7,398 nucleotides of DNA. It comes from Ktedonobacter racemifer. Lineage in GTDB: Bacteria > Chloroflexota > DTOL01 > JACQYG01. The stretch spans positions 3,987 through 11,384 of the forward strand of contig DYIS01000058.1 of NCBI GenBank assembly GCA_020723545.1, in the 5' to 3' direction. Positions 1 through 5,957 of this stretch are shown here, piece after piece. Position 1 is the first letter of the stretch. Every line of letters begins with the position of its first letter. The notes beneath the pieces were generated by a model. The model saw only the letters and a program-made list of their open reading frames with translations, was not told the origin of the DNA and did no database searches. The position numbers were made by a program, and so were the translations under genes.

Positions 1-407
1 TGGGCCGTCATCCGGAGGTGCAGGTAGACGTCTTTGAGGTGCCGGCCCAGGCCGGCGACACCGTGCTGCTCTGCACCGATGGCCTGTGGGGGCTCTGCAC
101 CGACGAGGAGATGAAGGAGGCCATTGCCAACCAACCTGATCCCCAGGCAGCAGTACAAAGCCTCACCTCCCTGGCCAAGGGGCGCGGTGCCCCGGACAAT
201 ATCACGGCCATGGTGATCCATGCCTTCGACCAGCCAGGTCAGCCAGTGGTACCCGCAATCAAGTACAAAGAAGAAGCCCCGGCCCAGCTCCAGGAGGTCG
301 CCCGGCCATCGCCGCAGGTTATCTTGCTCCTGGGGATGATCGCTCTCCTCTTGCTATTGCTGGCCGCGCCAGCCATCTGGTTTCTCTACCAGCTCATGGC
401 CCGCTGA
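1..407 (+). CDS. PP2C-family serine/threonine phosphatase, C-terminal part with membrane anchor (5' truncated)
   Basis: This is the 3' end of a PP2C (PPM) metal-dependent protein phosphatase, which removes phosphate from Ser/Thr residues and usually opposes Hanks-type kinases. The frame is open from the first base of the window, so the gene starts outside it; the GTG at 18 is internal, because the preceding codons (RHPE) continue the family pattern. Visible motifs are LLCTDGLWG, whose Asp (codon 78-80) is a metal ligand in the family, and GAPDNITAMVI, with the last conserved metal-binding Asp at 195-197. After the catalytic domain comes a polar linker of about 35 residues. A strongly hydrophobic segment of about 25 residues follows near the C-terminus (roughly bases 315-395), then a few residues ending in AR. 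The catalytic domain is therefore probably tethered to the inner face of the membrane, as in PstP/Stp-type bacterial enzymes. The gene ends 4 bases from the convergent methyltransferase gene, and no terminator is visible between them. Confidence 0.9.
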   Translation, partial: GRHPEVQVDVFEVPAQAGDTVLLCTDGLWGLCTDEEMKEAIANQPDPQAAVQSLTSLAKGRGAPDNITAMVIHAFDQPGQPVVPAIKYKEEAPAQLQEVARPSPQVILLLGMIALLLLLLAAPAIWFLYQLMAR

Positions 408-411
408 TCGC

Positions 412-1290
412 TCAAGCCAAATAGAGAATGCCTTGGCGAATAGGGTATTCTCCCCGGCACTGGCTACAGGTGAGGCCCTGGCCTGAGGACAAGAGCTGGC
501 TCTGGCAAGCCGGGCAACGCACGGAATCCCAAGGGCCCGGCGGTTCCGAGGGCCCCGGCGCTGGCATGCCCGCCTTGGTTCCCCACGCCAGGTCGTAGCG
601 CCTCTGCCAGTCAACTATGGTGATGCCGGTAAAATCTGCCTGCTCCAGCATTGCTGCCACCCGTTTCCTGGTGAACGAGCGCCCGTACATCCACAGGGCC
701 CAGCTATCGCGCTGCTTGGTCAGTAGAAGAACCCCACCGGGCTTCAACACCCGGGCCATCTCGCCCAAGGCCTTTTCCGGGTGTGGAAAAAACTCCCAGG
801 ACTCAGTACTGCTCACCACATCGAAGGCCTCGTCTTCGAAAGGCAAATACGAGGCATCCTGCTTGATCAGGGCCACCCTGCCGCTCTGCACCCAGGCCCC
901 TAACTTCTCCCGGGCAACTCGCAACATGCCCTCTGACAGATCCAGGCCGACGATAGAGCCCAGGAAACCCGGTTGACCTAGAAGGAGCAGCGGCAACCTG
1001 CCCGACCCGGTGGCCACATCCAACACCCGGCAGTGGGGCTCGCGCTCAATGGCCGGGAGCAGGGGGGGCAAAAGCCACCTCCGATCCTCCTCTGGGCTGA
1101 AGCGATAGGCGGCCAGCCGGCCCTTGGAGGCATCGTAGAAGCGGGAGCAGAAATCATAGAAGCGCCTCACCGCACCGCTGCCCAGGTAGGAGGCCTCCGT
1201 CATGAAGAGCCAGCCAACCGTGGCGGCGGCCAGGGCAAAGACCAGGGCGATCAGGAGCACCTCGGGCATTGACAAGCCTATCCGCCTCAT
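412..1290 (-). CDS. Membrane-anchored SAM-dependent methyltransferase with C-terminal Trm112-like zinc ribbon
   Basis: This 292-residue protein is a class I SAM-dependent methyltransferase of the type-11/UbiE-like group; its substrate is unknown. One hydrophobic segment (about residues 9-30) should anchor it in the membrane. The Rossmann domain follows: motif I VLDVATGSG at 89-97, the acidic SAM-ribose residue in GLDLS (D117), and post-motif ARVLKPGGVLLL at 179-190. The last 35 residues form a small zinc ribbon, with C259-x2-C262 and C275-x2-C278 followed by YPIRQGILYL. This resembles Trm112/YcaR-like proteins, which bind and activate methyltransferases. I chose the ATG at 1290, 10 bases after the histidine kinase stop, rather than the ATG at 1386, which would overlap the kinase gene by 86 bases and add a non-hydrophobic extension. 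A second ATG at 1269 is possible. Neither start has a strong Shine-Dalgarno sequence, so coupling to kinase translation is likely. It is the third gene of the regulator-kinase operon. Family call is firm; role is unknown. Confidence 0.87.
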   Translation of the reverse strand: MRRIGLSMPEVLLIALVFALAAATVGWLFMTEASYLGSGAVRRFYDFCSRFYDASKGRLAAYRFSPEEDRRWLLPPLLPAIEREPHCRVLDVATGSGRLPLLLLGQPGFLGSIVGLDLSEGMLRVAREKLGAWVQSGRVALIKQDASYLPFEDEAFDVVSSTESWEFFPHPEKALGEMARVLKPGGVLLLTKQRDSWALWMYGRSFTRKRVAAMLEQADFTGITIVDWQRRYDLAWGTKAGMPAPGPSEPPGPWDSVRCPACQSQLLSSGQGLTCSQCRGEYPIRQGILYLA

Positions 1291-1300
1291 GAGGCCGGGA

Positions 1301-2704
1301 TCACTTGAGACTGGCCGGGATTGGCAACACCACCGTGAAGGTGGAACCCACCCCAAATTCGCTTTCCACCTCCACTCGCCCGCCATGGGCCTCGGTCAAC
1401 TCTTTCACCACGGCCAGGCCCAGGCCGGCACCAGCCTTGCGTTGAGAATAGACCTGGTAGAAGCGGTCGAACACATACGGGAGGCTCTCCCGCGGAATGC
1501 CGAGGCCGGTGTCTGCCACCTTGATCACCGCCTCGCTGTTCCGAGCCGTTACCTCCACCGTAACCCTGCCCCCAGGCTCGGTATGCTTCAACGCGTTGTC
1601 GAGCAGGTTGTCGATGATCTGTTTCACCCGGTGGGGGTCGCCGAGGGCCTCGATGCTAGGTGCCCCCGCCCGAAAGTTGATGGTGATATCTCTCATTTGA
1701 GCCTTGGGCTTGGTCACATCAACGGCCTCTCGCGATATTCGAACCAGGTCCATCAACTCCCTCCGCAGGCGCAGGGTGCCAGCATCCAGACGCGATAGAT
1801 CCAGCAGATCCTCCACCAGCCCGGTGAGGTGATCAACCTGGGAGTCCACCACTTCTAACTGCCGTCGGCGTGTCGGAGACGCAGCCTCGCGCAACATGGA
1901 CACGGTGAACCCCTTGATTATCGTCAGGGGGGTCCGCAGCTCATGGGAAACCTTGCTCAGGAACTCAGCCCTCACGGCGCTGAGCCTCTGAAGCTCAGAG
2001 GCCATATAGTTGATGGTTCGCGCCAGTTGTCCCAGCTCATCGGTGGATGTTGCCACGATGCGCTGGTCAAAATGCCCCTGGGCGATGGCCCGGGCTGCCA
2101 CCTCCAGCTCCCCGATGATGCGGGTCAGATTACCTCCCACGTACATGGCGGCGGCGAAGATGGCCACCACCGAGAGAATGACCCCTAGAACAAGGCGCGG
2201 GTAGATCACCGCCAGGGTACGATCCACATCCTGCAGCGACAGGGCCAACTCGACGGCCCCCACGATCTCACCCCTCACCCTCAACGGCGTTGCAGTGAGA
2301 AGGTAACGAACGTTGCCCGGCGGCACCACCAGGGTGCTCTCCACCTCCTGCCCGTACATGGCAGCGCTGAATGTCGCCGGATTGCCAGGTAGACTGGAGG
2401 TGCTGGCCACGACGTTGCCCCGGCGGTCGTAGGCCCGGGCATGAAAGCGCCGATCCAGTGCCTGGCTGAAGACATCATTGGCCGCAGTCTGGAGCTCCGT
2501 GCCATCTTCCATTCGGGATTCAATGCGGCCTTTCACCGAGAGCATGGCGGTCCGGAGCTCGCCCAGGGCCAATTGAGGCAGCTCTACCGACAGGCCCTGG
2601 TAGGTGGCAACGCCGAAATATAGGAACGTCGAGATGGCAATGGTGAGAAAGATGACCGCCAGCCGGAAGCGATAGTTGGCCAGAAAGAAAAGCAGCCTTT
2701 TCAT
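1301..2704 (-). CDS. Membrane sensor histidine kinase (HAMP, HisKA, HATPase)
   Basis: This 467-residue sensor kinase autophosphorylates on His and passes the phosphate to the response regulator encoded just upstream. It has TM1 at about residues 14-34, an extracytoplasmic region at 35-168, TM2 at about 169-190, and HAMP at about 191-243. HisKA follows, with the H-box KVSHELRTP (phospho-acceptor H254). The ATPase domain has an N-box around N366/N370 (IIDNLLDNALKH), the G1 box DTGLGI from D398, FDRFYQ, and the G2 box GAGLGL at 425-430, so all catalytic elements look intact. The sensor region contains AYDRRGNVVAS and RGEIVGAVELALSL, a pattern like PAS/Cache-type extracellular folds; that is a suggestion only, and the ligand is unknown. 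I chose the ATG at 2704 because it overlaps the regulator stop as ATGA, which favours translational coupling. The in-frame ATG at 2737 lies inside the regulator gene and adds a polar extension. The layout is PhoR/WalK-like, but nothing here shows that it senses phosphate. Confidence 0.95.
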   Translation of the reverse strand: MKRLLFFLANYRFRLAVIFLTIAISTFLYFGVATYQGLSVELPQLALGELRTAMLSVKGRIESRMEDGTELQTAANDVFSQALDRRFHARAYDRRGNVVASTSSLPGNPATFSAAMYGQEVESTLVVPPGNVRYLLTATPLRVRGEIVGAVELALSLQDVDRTLAVIYPRLVLGVILSVVAIFAAAMYVGGNLTRIIGELEVAARAIAQGHFDQRIVATSTDELGQLARTINYMASELQRLSAVRAEFLSKVSHELRTPLTIIKGFTVSMLREAASPTRRRQLEVVDSQVDHLTGLVEDLLDLSRLDAGTLRLRRELMDLVRISREAVDVTKPKAQMRDITINFRAGAPSIEALGDPHRVKQIIDNLLDNALKHTEPGGRVTVEVTARNSEAVIKVADTGLGIPRESLPYVFDRFYQVYSQRKAGAGLGLAVVKELTEAHGGRVEVESEFGVGSTFTVVLPIPASLK

Positions 2705-3411
2705 TTGCGGCTTTCCAGCTTGTATCCCACTGACCACTCAGTACAGATAAGGCCGCTACATCCAGCATCAAATTCGATCTTCTTCCGCAGGCGCTTTATG
2801 TGCTCATCTACCGTGCGAGTGCCGCCCGGGTAAGAGTAACCCCAAACCTCCTGTAGCAGCTCCTGACGAGAGAAGACCTTGTCGGGATGGCTACATAGGA
2901 AGTACAGAAGATCGAATTCTTTGGGTGAGAGGCTCAAGATCCGTCTCTGGCTATGGACTGTCCGTTCCACCGGGTCAATCACCAGGTCACCCAGGGCAAT
3001 GCTCTTCTGCTCTCTTCTGGCCCGGCGCAATATCGCCTTTATGCGGGCAGTGAGTTCCAGTGGGTTGAAGGGCTTGACCATGTAGTCGTCAGCGCCCGAC
3101 ACGAACCCCTTGATCTTATCTGCATCCTCCGCTCTGGCGGTCAACATGATGATCGGCGTCTGCGCCAGCCGTGCCGGCCCCTGGAGAGGGGTATCTACCT
3201 CGCCGCGGCGCAGGCGGCGACACAGGTCGAAGCCATCCATATCTGGAAGCATTATGTCCAGAACGATGACGTCGGGCTGACAGCTCTCGAGAAGCCGCAG
3301 GGCCTCTTGCCCGTTGCTGGCACTGACCACCTGGAAGCCATCTTCCTCCAGGTTGTGCTGGGTGAACTCGCAGATAAGGGGCTCGTCTTCCACCAGTAGG
3401 ATCAGAGGCAT
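2701..3411 (-). CDS. OmpR/PhoB-family response regulator
   Basis: This 236-residue DNA-binding response regulator has a receiver domain at about 1-128 and a winged-helix Trans_reg_C domain at about 137-234. Receiver residues are the acidic pair E8/D9, phospho-acceptor D52 in VIVLDIMLPDMDG, T91 in IIMLTA, and K113 in MVKPF. The output domain shows LSPKEFDLLYFL, the recognition-helix segment RTVDEHIKRLRKKI, and the wing VGYKL. Between helix 3 and strand 4 of the receiver the chain runs RRGEVDTPLQGPARLAQTP, about ten residues longer than the usual loop. It is the first gene of the operon and overlaps the kinase gene by 4 bases, so the two form a cognate pair. The start at 3411 gives a standard receiver N-terminus (MPLILLVEDE); upstream is only a GGGGGTG-like Shine-Dalgarno sequence. 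The call as an OmpR/PhoB family member is firm. Naming it PhoB would be a guess, even though phoU lies nearby. Confidence 0.95.
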   Translation of the reverse strand: MPLILLVEDEPLICEFTQHNLEEDGFQVVSASNGQEALRLLESCQPDVIVLDIMLPDMDGFDLCRRLRRGEVDTPLQGPARLAQTPIIMLTARAEDADKIKGFVSGADDYMVKPFNPLELTARIKAILRRARREQKSIALGDLVIDPVERTVHSQRRILSLSPKEFDLLYFLCSHPDKVFSRQELLQEVWGYSYPGGTRTVDEHIKRLRKKIEFDAGCSGLICTEWSVGYKLESRK

Positions 3412-3461
3412 GGCTCACACCCCCGAGACCGTTGGGTTCCAAAGCGGCACCGATTTATCGC

Positions 3462-3486
3462 TGCCTGAGGGCCCATGGCGCAGGCA
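3462..3486 (-). other. Hairpin in the leader of the two-component operon
   Basis: TGCCTG (3462-3467) and CAGGCA (3481-3486) are perfect 6-base inverted repeats. Inside the loop, GCC and GGC can add a short inner stem around CAT. The element lies within the predicted transcribed leader (about 3516 to 3412) of the response regulator gene. It has no following T-run on either strand, so it does not look like an intrinsic terminator. Function is not known; it could also be a DNA-binding site or chance. Confidence 0.35.
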
Positions 3487-3522
3487 ACGAGCGCGGCCAA
3501 GAAAGCGGACTAAGGTAGCTAG

Positions 3523-3551
3523 ATTATATCATGGCGGGGGATAGATGTTAA
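3523..3551 (-). promoter_or_regulatory. Sigma70-type promoter for the regulator-kinase-methyltransferase operon
   Basis: Read on the minus strand, TTAACA (3551-3546, 5 of 6 match to TTGACA) is followed after exactly 17 bases by TATAAT (3528-3523, 6 of 6). TG sits one base before the -10 box, making an extended -10. Transcription should begin near 3516, giving a leader of about 105 bases before the regulator start at 3411. It is one of the best promoter matches in the window, and it lies in the divergent intergenic region between the regulator and the HAD gene. Confidence 0.75.
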
Positions 3552-3642
3552 GCAGGTTCTGCGGGAGAAAGGCAATGGGGGTGAGGCGGCCGGCACGACG
3601 TAAACCCAGCGCCGATCTCTAGCAAAAGAGGGGCATTTGTTG

Positions 3643-3648
3643 TATACT
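3643..3648 (+). promoter_or_regulatory. Possible -10 box for the HAD hydrolase gene
   Basis: TATACT (5 of 6 match to TATAAT) lies 36 bases before the HAD start codon. No convincing -35 box is present at 16-18 bases upstream; the best, TAGCAA, matches only 3 of 6. A promoter for the + strand genes is expected here, because the gene upstream points the other way. That expectation is the main support. Confidence 0.35.
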
Positions 3649-3683
3649 AAGGGCCAAACTTCTAAGGCAGGCATAACCCGGCG

Positions 3684-4385
3684 ATGTATAAAGCAGTATT
3701 CTTTGACATGGGGAACACCCTCTCCCGGCAACGGCCTTCCCGGGAGGAGGTCATGGTGGACTTCCTGCAGGGAAAAGGTTACGACTTCGCGGTCCGGGAC
3801 ATGGCCGCGGCATTCCTGGCCGCGGACCTGTTCTTCTACGATTGGGCTCAGGGCACCCCCTATCCACGGAGGGAGAGCTTGGACCTCCAGGCCATGTGGC
3901 TCGGCTACTCCAGGACTTTTCTGGAGTCCCTGGGTTTGGATCACAACGACGGTTGGCACCAGGAGATGGCTCGGGTTTTCGATTCTGCCGTCCAACGCCG
4001 CCACACCGCCCTCTTTCCGGAGGTCCTGGAAACGCTGGATGCGCTGAAAGCGAAAGGCCTCAAGCTGGCGGTGGTGTCTAACTGGGATAATACCCTGGAG
4101 GACCATTGCCGGGAGCTGGGGCTGACCAGATACATGGAGGTCGTGGCCGCTTCCCAGGTGGTGGGCAGCGACAAGCCCGATGCGGGCATCTTCCGGTACG
4201 TGCTGGAAAAGGTGGGGGCCGCACCCCAGGAGGCGCTCCACGTGGGCGACATCTATCCAGCCGATGTGGTGGGTGCCAGAAACGCCGGCATCACCCCGGT
4301 GTTGGTGGACCGCTACGACCTGCAACCCCAGGCGGATTGTCTGAGAGTGCGGTCGCTTTGGGAGGTGGTGGGTCTTGTCAAGTAG
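3684..4385 (+). CDS. HAD-superfamily hydrolase
   Basis: This 233-residue cytoplasmic protein belongs to the haloacid dehalogenase superfamily, most of which are small-molecule phosphatases acting through an aspartyl-phosphate. Motif I is FFDMGNTL with nucleophile D8. The second acidic residue of the usual DxDxT is Gly (G10), a variant known in uncharacterised and Dreg-2-like HAD branches; in most phosphatases that residue is the general acid/base. Motif II is VVSNWDN (S132), motif III is SDKPDAGIF (K164), and motif IV is HVGDIYPADVVGARNAGI (D189 and D194). Residues about 15-110 form a helical C1-type cap. The start at 3684 puts motif I at the normal distance from the N-terminus; the nearest Shine-Dalgarno-like stretch (AGGCAGG, about 3665-3671) is weak and distant. 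It is the first of four + strand genes, 96 bases ahead of rplI. The substrate cannot be told from the sequence. A 370-residue antisense frame over this gene is a shadow. Confidence 0.9.
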   Translation: MYKAVFFDMGNTLSRQRPSREEVMVDFLQGKGYDFAVRDMAAAFLAADLFFYDWAQGTPYPRRESLDLQAMWLGYSRTFLESLGLDHNDGWHQEMARVFDSAVQRRHTALFPEVLETLDALKAKGLKLAVVSNWDNTLEDHCRELGLTRYMEVVAASQVVGSDKPDAGIFRYVLEKVGAAPQEALHVGDIYPADVVGARNAGITPVLVDRYDLQPQADCLRVRSLWEVVGLVK

Positions 4386-4448
4386 TCCATTGTGCTTGTC
4401 CCTGGCTGGCGGCAGAAAACCGCAGGCCGCAACCGCCCAGCAGCGCAC

Positions 4449-4461
4449 CATCGTATCGATG
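4449..4461. repeat. Short inverted repeat before rplI
   Basis: CATCG, a TAT centre and CGATG form a perfect 5-base inverted repeat 20 bases upstream of the rplI start and just before its Shine-Dalgarno sequence. It could form a small hairpin in the rplI leader. At this length chance is a serious alternative, and no known L9 autoregulatory structure is recognised here. Confidence 0.2.
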
Positions 4462-4481
4462 CACTCCAACGAGGTACCACG

Positions 4482-4928
4482 ATGAAAGTCCTTTTCCTGC
4501 AGGACGTCAAAGGCACGGCCAGGGCTGGCGAAGTCAAAGAGGTATCTAGCGGCTTTGCCCGTAATTATCTCCTGCCGAAACGCCTGGCGGTGATGGCAAC
4601 CGGGGGCGAGTTGAAAAAGACAGGGAACCAAAAAGTCATCGAAAAGGCTAAACAGGAGAGAGCCAAACGCGAGGCCGATGTCCTAGCGGAGAGGTTGGCC
4701 ACGGTCACGGTGAACTTCAAGGCCAGGGTGGGCGAGCAATACCGCCTCTACGGCTCCATCACCAGCGCGGACATCGCCGAGGCGATTGAAAGGGCCACCG
4801 GCCAGCCCATTGACAAACGCAAGATCATCCTGGAAGAGCCGCTGCGCCACCTGGGAACCTATCAGGTCCCGATCAAGATCACGTCAAACCTGGAGCCCAC
4901 GGTTACGGTGGTGGTGGAGGCCGAATAG
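4482..4928 (+). CDS. rplI: Ribosomal protein L9 (bL9)
   Basis: This 148-residue protein has the full bL9 layout and the usual family length. The N-terminal rRNA-binding domain starts MKVLFLQDVKGTARAGEVKEV and contains the signature GFARNYLLPKRLAV. A long charged connecting helix (about residues 45-78) is followed by the C-terminal domain with YRLYGSITSADIAEAI and a closing beta stretch (VTVVVEAE). L9 binds 23S rRNA near the L1 stalk base and helps maintain translation fidelity. I chose the ATG at 4482 over upstream in-frame starts because it gives the canonical N-terminus and follows GAGGT (4471-4475) at 6 bases. The gene is not in the common rpsF-ssb-rpsR-rplI cluster in this window; its neighbours are a HAD hydrolase and a zinc-ribbon protein. 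No clear promoter is seen in the 96-base gap upstream, so it is probably co-transcribed with the HAD gene. Confidence 0.97.
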   Translation: MKVLFLQDVKGTARAGEVKEVSSGFARNYLLPKRLAVMATGGELKKTGNQKVIEKAKQERAKREADVLAERLATVTVNFKARVGEQYRLYGSITSADIAEAIERATGQPIDKRKIILEEPLRHLGTYQVPIKITSNLEPTVTVVVEAE

Positions 4929-4941
4929 TACCAGATGGCTG

Positions 4942-4970
4942 TTTACTTGCCGCGGCATTTGGGATATAAT
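4942..4970 (+). promoter_or_regulatory. Sigma70-type promoter for the zinc-ribbon gene
   Basis: TTTACT (4942-4947, 4 of 6 match to TTGACA), a 17-base spacer, and TATAAT (4965-4970, 6 of 6) lie just downstream of the rplI stop. Transcription should begin near 4977, giving a short leader of about 20 bases that contains the Shine-Dalgarno sequence of the gene at 4998. Confidence 0.65.
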
Positions 4971-4997
4971 TGAGGTGAGAAGGGAAGGTGATGCCAC

Positions 4998-5339
4998 ATG
5001 AGAAGCACCCGTGAGAGGATGATCCGACAGATGATGACACAAGTGGAATGCGCGGTATGCGGGCACCGCTACCGGGCCGAGGACATCCGCTTCCTCACAC
5101 GACACAATCAGGCCTGGTTCTTCGCGGTGGTGTGCGGCCGTTGCCGCACCCATGGTCTGGTCACCGTCTTCATGCAGAAGGGCCTGCCTCATGTGGAGGT
5201 CACCCCTCAGGAACTGGAGCGTTTTCAAGCCCTACCGCCCCTGGGAGCCGACGATATCATCGACATGCACGAGACCCTGGAGCGCTTCGATGGTGATTTC
5301 GCTCAGCGCTTTAGGAGACGGGCCAAGGATAAGGCTTAA
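4998..5339 (+). CDS. Small CxxC/CxxC zinc-ribbon protein of unknown function
   Basis: This 113-residue protein has two cysteine pairs, C18-A-V-C21 (followed by GHRY) and C46-G-R-C49, separated by 24 residues that include an aromatic stretch (AWFF). This is a typical two-knuckle zinc ribbon. The C-terminal half is acidic in the middle (ADDIIDMHETLERFDGDF, about 84-101) and ends in a very basic tail (RFRRRAKDKA). There is no signal peptide or membrane segment, so it should be cytoplasmic. The ATG at 4998 follows AAGGTG (4985-4990) at 7 bases; internal ATGs at codons 8, 12 and 13 are possible but lack a comparable Shine-Dalgarno sequence. It has its own promoter and is followed after 59 bases by a membrane protein gene. 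I recall similar small proteins annotated as hypothetical in Chloroflexota, but could not check this. Nucleic-acid or protein binding is plausible from the fold; nothing more specific is supported. Confidence 0.82.
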   Translation: MRSTRERMIRQMMTQVECAVCGHRYRAEDIRFLTRHNQAWFFAVVCGRCRTHGLVTVFMQKGLPHVEVTPQELERFQALPPLGADDIIDMHETLERFDGDFAQRFRRRAKDKA

Positions 5340-5358
5340 CGACTCAGACTGGGCTTAT

Positions 5359-5364
5359 GGAGGT
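5359..5364 (+). promoter_or_regulatory. Strong Shine-Dalgarno sequence serving a mini-ORF
   Basis: GGAGGT sits 5 bases before the ATG at 5370, which opens a 10-codon frame, and 34 bases before the ATG at 5399 of the membrane protein. It overlaps the in-frame ATG at 5357, so it cannot serve that one. It therefore bears directly on how the downstream gene is started. Confidence 0.5.
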
Positions 5365-5369
5365 CGGCT

Positions 5370-5402
5370 ATGAAGAGCCCAAGTTGCGGCAGCCGTTCAT
5401 GA
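5370..5402 (+). CDS. Possible 10-codon leader peptide overlapping the membrane-protein start
   Basis: The frame reads MKSPSCGSRS and stops with TGA at 5400-5402, which overlaps the ATG at 5399-5401 as ATGA. It has the best ribosome-binding site in the area. The next gene lacks a good site at either of its possible starts, so termination-reinitiation is a reasonable model. The alternative is that the small frame is accidental and the GGAGG acts differently. No known attenuation peptide is recognised. Confidence 0.3.
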   Translation: MKSPSCGSRS

Positions 5403-5923
5403 GCCTGACCACCCTGTTCCTATTGGCATTCACGGCCTTCCTGGTGGCGATGGCGCTCCTGGCCTTCGGCCTGTGGTTGGCCGTTTATCGCCGTGATCGG
5501 CTGGGCAAGCCAGACACCTCTGCGCCCCCGGCCGATACGCCGATCTCTGCCCGTGGCAGCGCAAAACCTGTCGCGAAGCATGAAGAGCTGCCCGCTTTGC
5601 CCCTGGCCGAAAGCCTGATCCCTTTGCCACATGTTGCATGGGATGCTAGCGAGCCAGAATCCCCGCCGGTTCCGTTGGTCGAGGCAGGAGTGATGCCACC
5701 CCGGGCCCTCACCCTAGCCGACCAGATCGAGGAGATATTGCAGGTCCTGGTAGCGCGTCAATCGCCTCCCCTGGCTGAGGAGCTCCACGTGATTGACGGC
5801 CAGGACGGTAGCCTGGAGATACATCTGGGCAGCCGTGTGTATCGCAATGTAGAAGATCTCCCCCCGGGGCACGCGAAAGAGCTGCTTCAGGCGGCCGTGG
5901 CCCATTGGAACGCTGATAAGTAG
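5399..5923 (+). CDS. Single-pass membrane protein with small C-terminal domain, function unknown
   Basis: This protein is 174 residues from the ATG at 5399, or 188 from the in-frame ATG at 5357. An uninterrupted hydrophobic segment (about residues 4-30) is followed by YRRDR, so by the positive-inside rule the rest should lie in the cytoplasm. Residues about 31-103 form a Pro/Ala-rich, probably disordered linker. The C-terminal part (about 104-170) looks folded: a helix (ADQIEEILQVLVARQ), a beta hairpin (LHVIDGQDGSLEIHLGSRVYRNVEDLP), and a final helix (HAKELLQAAVAHWN). I recall short domains with a DGG/S-x-V-x-V-G-x-x-x-Y...IP...IxxAVxxW pattern in Chloroflexota and cyanobacterial proteins, but could not check this. 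I prefer the start at 5399 because it opens directly on the membrane segment and overlaps the mini-ORF stop. It follows the zinc-ribbon gene and precedes the pstB remnant; no functional link is proved. Confidence 0.72.
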   Translation: MSLTTLFLLAFTAFLVAMALLAFGLWLAVYRRDRLGKPDTSAPPADTPISARGSAKPVAKHEELPALPLAESLIPLPHVAWDASEPESPPVPLVEAGVMPPRALTLADQIEEILQVLVARQSPPLAEELHVIDGQDGSLEIHLGSRVYRNVEDLPPGHAKELLQAAVAHWNADK

Positions 5924-5957
5924 GCCAAGACCCCACCCACGCACTGGAAGGAAACGC

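Noticed and set aside
401..430. Bidirectional terminator between the convergent phosphatase and methyltransferase genes
   Set aside because: The gap is only 4 bases and no GC-rich hairpin with a T-run was found on either strand.
1287..1386. Upstream ATG (1386) for the methyltransferase and possible fusion with the kinase
   Set aside because: The extension is antisense-free but overlaps the kinase C-terminus in another frame, and it reads as non-conserved Trp/Arg-rich sequence. The ATG at 1290 gives a normal membrane anchor at the N-terminus.
1202..1798. 198-residue + strand frame across the methyltransferase/kinase junction
   Set aside because: It is antisense to the intact ATPase domain of the kinase (N, G1 and G2 boxes), and has no domain of its own and no Shine-Dalgarno sequence.
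2953..3399. 148-residue + strand frame over the response regulator
   Set aside because: It is the complement of a well-supported receiver and winged-helix gene, with no independent evidence of coding.
3519..4631. Long 370-residue open frame on the minus strand
   Set aside because: It lies antisense to the HAD gene and the start of rplI, both supported by clear motifs. Its translation has no recognisable domain and is rich in His/Gln/Arg, as expected for a shadow of a GC-rich gene.
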